Assembly: GCA_041628615.1 (NCBI GenBank)
Contig: JBFKOW010000193.1
Coordinates: forward strand, 1 to 5,969
Source of the DNA: JAMWZF01 sp041628615
GTDB lineage: Bacteria > Pseudomonadota > Alphaproteobacteria > Rhodobacterales > Rhodobacteraceae
DNA: 5,969 nt
Direction of reading: 5' to 3'
Shown here in pieces: positions 5,112-5,969 of the stretch (the stretch's first letter is position 1; each line of letters starts with the position of its first letter). The position numbers were made by a program, and so were the translations under genes. The notes below the pieces were generated by a model that saw nothing but the letters and a program-made list of their open reading frames with translations, was not told where the DNA came from and did not search any database.

Positions 5112-5969
5112 GCGTCCTCGAACACCCCGGGGATCGACCGCGGCCCGGTGGTCATCCAGTCCGGCACCGGCAAGTCCTTGGAGCGGAGGAAATCGGGGTT
5201 GAACAGCTTGGACTGGTAACGGGTGCCGTAGTCGCACAGGATGGTCACGATGGTGTGGCCCGGCCCCATCTCGCGGGCCATGCGGATCGCCCCGGCGACG
5301 TTGATGCCGGTCGACCCGCCCATGCACAGCCCCTCTTCGCGCAGCAGGTCGAAGACGATCGGCAGCGCCTCGGCGTCGGGGATGTTGAACGACATGTCGG
5401 GGGTGAAGCCCTCGAGGTTGGCGGTCACCCGGCCCTGGCCGATCCCCTCGGTGATCGAGGAGCCCTCGGCCTTGTGCGTGCCGGTGGTGTAGAAGTTGTG
5501 CAGCGTGGCGCCGTCCGGGTCGGCGATGCCGACCTTCACGCCCTTCGGCTGCAGCGCCATCGCCACCCCGGCGACGGTGCCGCCCGACCCGATGGCGCAG
5601 ATGAAGCCGTCCACCTTGCCGCCGGTCTGCTCCCAGATCTCGGGGCCCGTGGTCTCGACATGGGCCTGCCGGTTGGCGACGTTGTCGAACTGGTTGGCCC
5701 AGATCGCGCCGTTGGGCTCGGTCTCGGCCAGCTTGGCGGCCAGCCGGCCGGAATAGCGCACGTAGTTGTTGGGGTTGCGGTAGGGCGCGGCGGGCACCTG
5801 CACAAGCTCGGCCCCGGCCAGCCGCAGCATGTCCTTCTTCTCCTCGGACTGGGTCTCGGGGATCACGATCACGGTCTTGAAGCCCATCGACGCGCCGACA
5901 AGGGCGAGACCGATGCCGGTATTGCCCGCGGTGCCCTCGACGATGGTGCCGCCGGGCCGCAACTGGCCC
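5108..5969 (-). CDS. cysK: Cysteine synthase (O-acetylserine sulfhydrylase), 5' part outside the window
   Basis: This is a fold-type II PLP enzyme expected to make cysteine from O-acetylserine and sulfide in the cytoplasm. The window holds the last 286 codons or so, entering in frame as GQLRPGGTIVEG. Visible motifs are EGTAGNTGIG (the substrate-carboxylate loop, usually TSGNTGI), AIGSGGTVAGV (the PLP-phosphate loop) and GGSTGINVAGA. The PLP-binding lysine lies upstream and cannot be checked. The sequence resembles the long alphaproteobacterial CysK group rather than E. coli CysK. The stretch TILCDYGTRYQ aligns with the LP-[SD]-S segment whose serine contacts the PLP ring nitrogen in characterised enzymes; here Tyr seems to take that place, possibly a subfamily trait. 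The stop TGA overlaps the next gene's ATG. A TTG at 5962 could be misread as a start, but it is an internal Leu codon. Confidence 0.9.
   Translation of the reverse strand, partial: GQLRPGGTIVEGTAGNTGIGLALVGASMGFKTVIVIPETQSEEKKDMLRLAGAELVQVPAAPYRNPNNYVRYSGRLAAKLAETEPNGAIWANQFDNVANRQAHVETTGPEIWEQTGGKVDGFICAIGSGGTVAGVAMALQPKGVKVGIADPDGATLHNFYTTGTHKAEGSSITEGIGQGRVTANLEGFTPDMSFNIPDAEALPIVFDLLREEGLCMGGSTGINVAGAIRMAREMGPGHTIVTILCDYGTRYQSKLFNPDFLRSKDLPVPDWMTTGPRSIPGVFEDA

Larger units (their letters stand above)
2661..5969 (-). other. Probable operon: cysK, MscS-type channel, alaX with ATGA overlaps
   Basis: Three same-strand genes join through two identical 4-base overlaps: ATGA at 5111-5108 and ATGA at 2664-2661. 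This arrangement usually means one transcript with translational coupling, the terminating ribosome restarting on the next gene. No promoter or terminator is visible between them; the operon's own promoter lies beyond the right edge. Confidence 0.8.

Noticed and set aside
2727..5219. Very long plus-strand open frame opposite the channel gene (and a similar one opposite alaX, 1957-3060)
   Set aside because: The translation is dominated by Gly, Arg, Asp, Gln, Pro and His with no domain. It is the antisense shadow of a GC-rich gene whose minus-strand product has clear family motifs.
5112..5327. 72-residue N-terminal extension of the channel frame
   Set aside because: It overlaps cysK in another frame, has Arg/His/Pro-rich nonsense composition, and would bury the signal peptide that begins at the ATGA overlap.

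Overview
The three chromosomal genes are very GC-rich. With the tRNA and the IS type, they point to an alphaproteobacterium, most likely a Rhodobacteraceae member (Paracoccus/Rhodobacter-like). This assignment rests on remembered protein resemblance and composition, not on a search. Every supported gene lies on the minus strand, so the window reads right to left.

Positions 5969 to 1945 hold a compact three-gene cluster. First is the 3' part of a cysteine synthase (cysK-type, start outside the window). Next is an 816-residue MscS-family mechanosensitive channel with a signal peptide and a large N-terminal periplasmic/coiled-coil region (DUF3772-like). Last is a free-standing alanyl-tRNA editing protein (AlaX type). 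Both junctions are 4-base ATGA stop/start overlaps, so the three are probably co-transcribed and translationally coupled. After a 71-base gap comes tRNA-Ser(GGA) at 1873-1784, on the same strand with a plausible promoter of its own.

Positions 1783 to 925, immediately 3' of the tRNA, hold no gene I can support. The stretch has an AT-rich patch against the tRNA 3' end, a tandem 11-bp G-rich repeat, a 14-bp perfect palindrome and a small inverted repeat. Its position is typical of a tRNA-integrated element or its scar, but no integrase is recognisable. Positions 924 to 1 are one end and most of the transposase gene of an IS5-family (IS903-like) insertion sequence. Its left end is cut by the window. 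The transposase keeps the DDE signature but appears to carry an in-frame insertion of about 12 residues built on an 11-bp perfect inverted repeat.

I see no convincing new multi-gene system. The points most worth a second look are the transposase insertion, the anonymous stretch beside the tRNA, and the tight coupling of a cysteine synthase, a channel and a tRNA-editing enzyme beside a tRNA-Ser gene.
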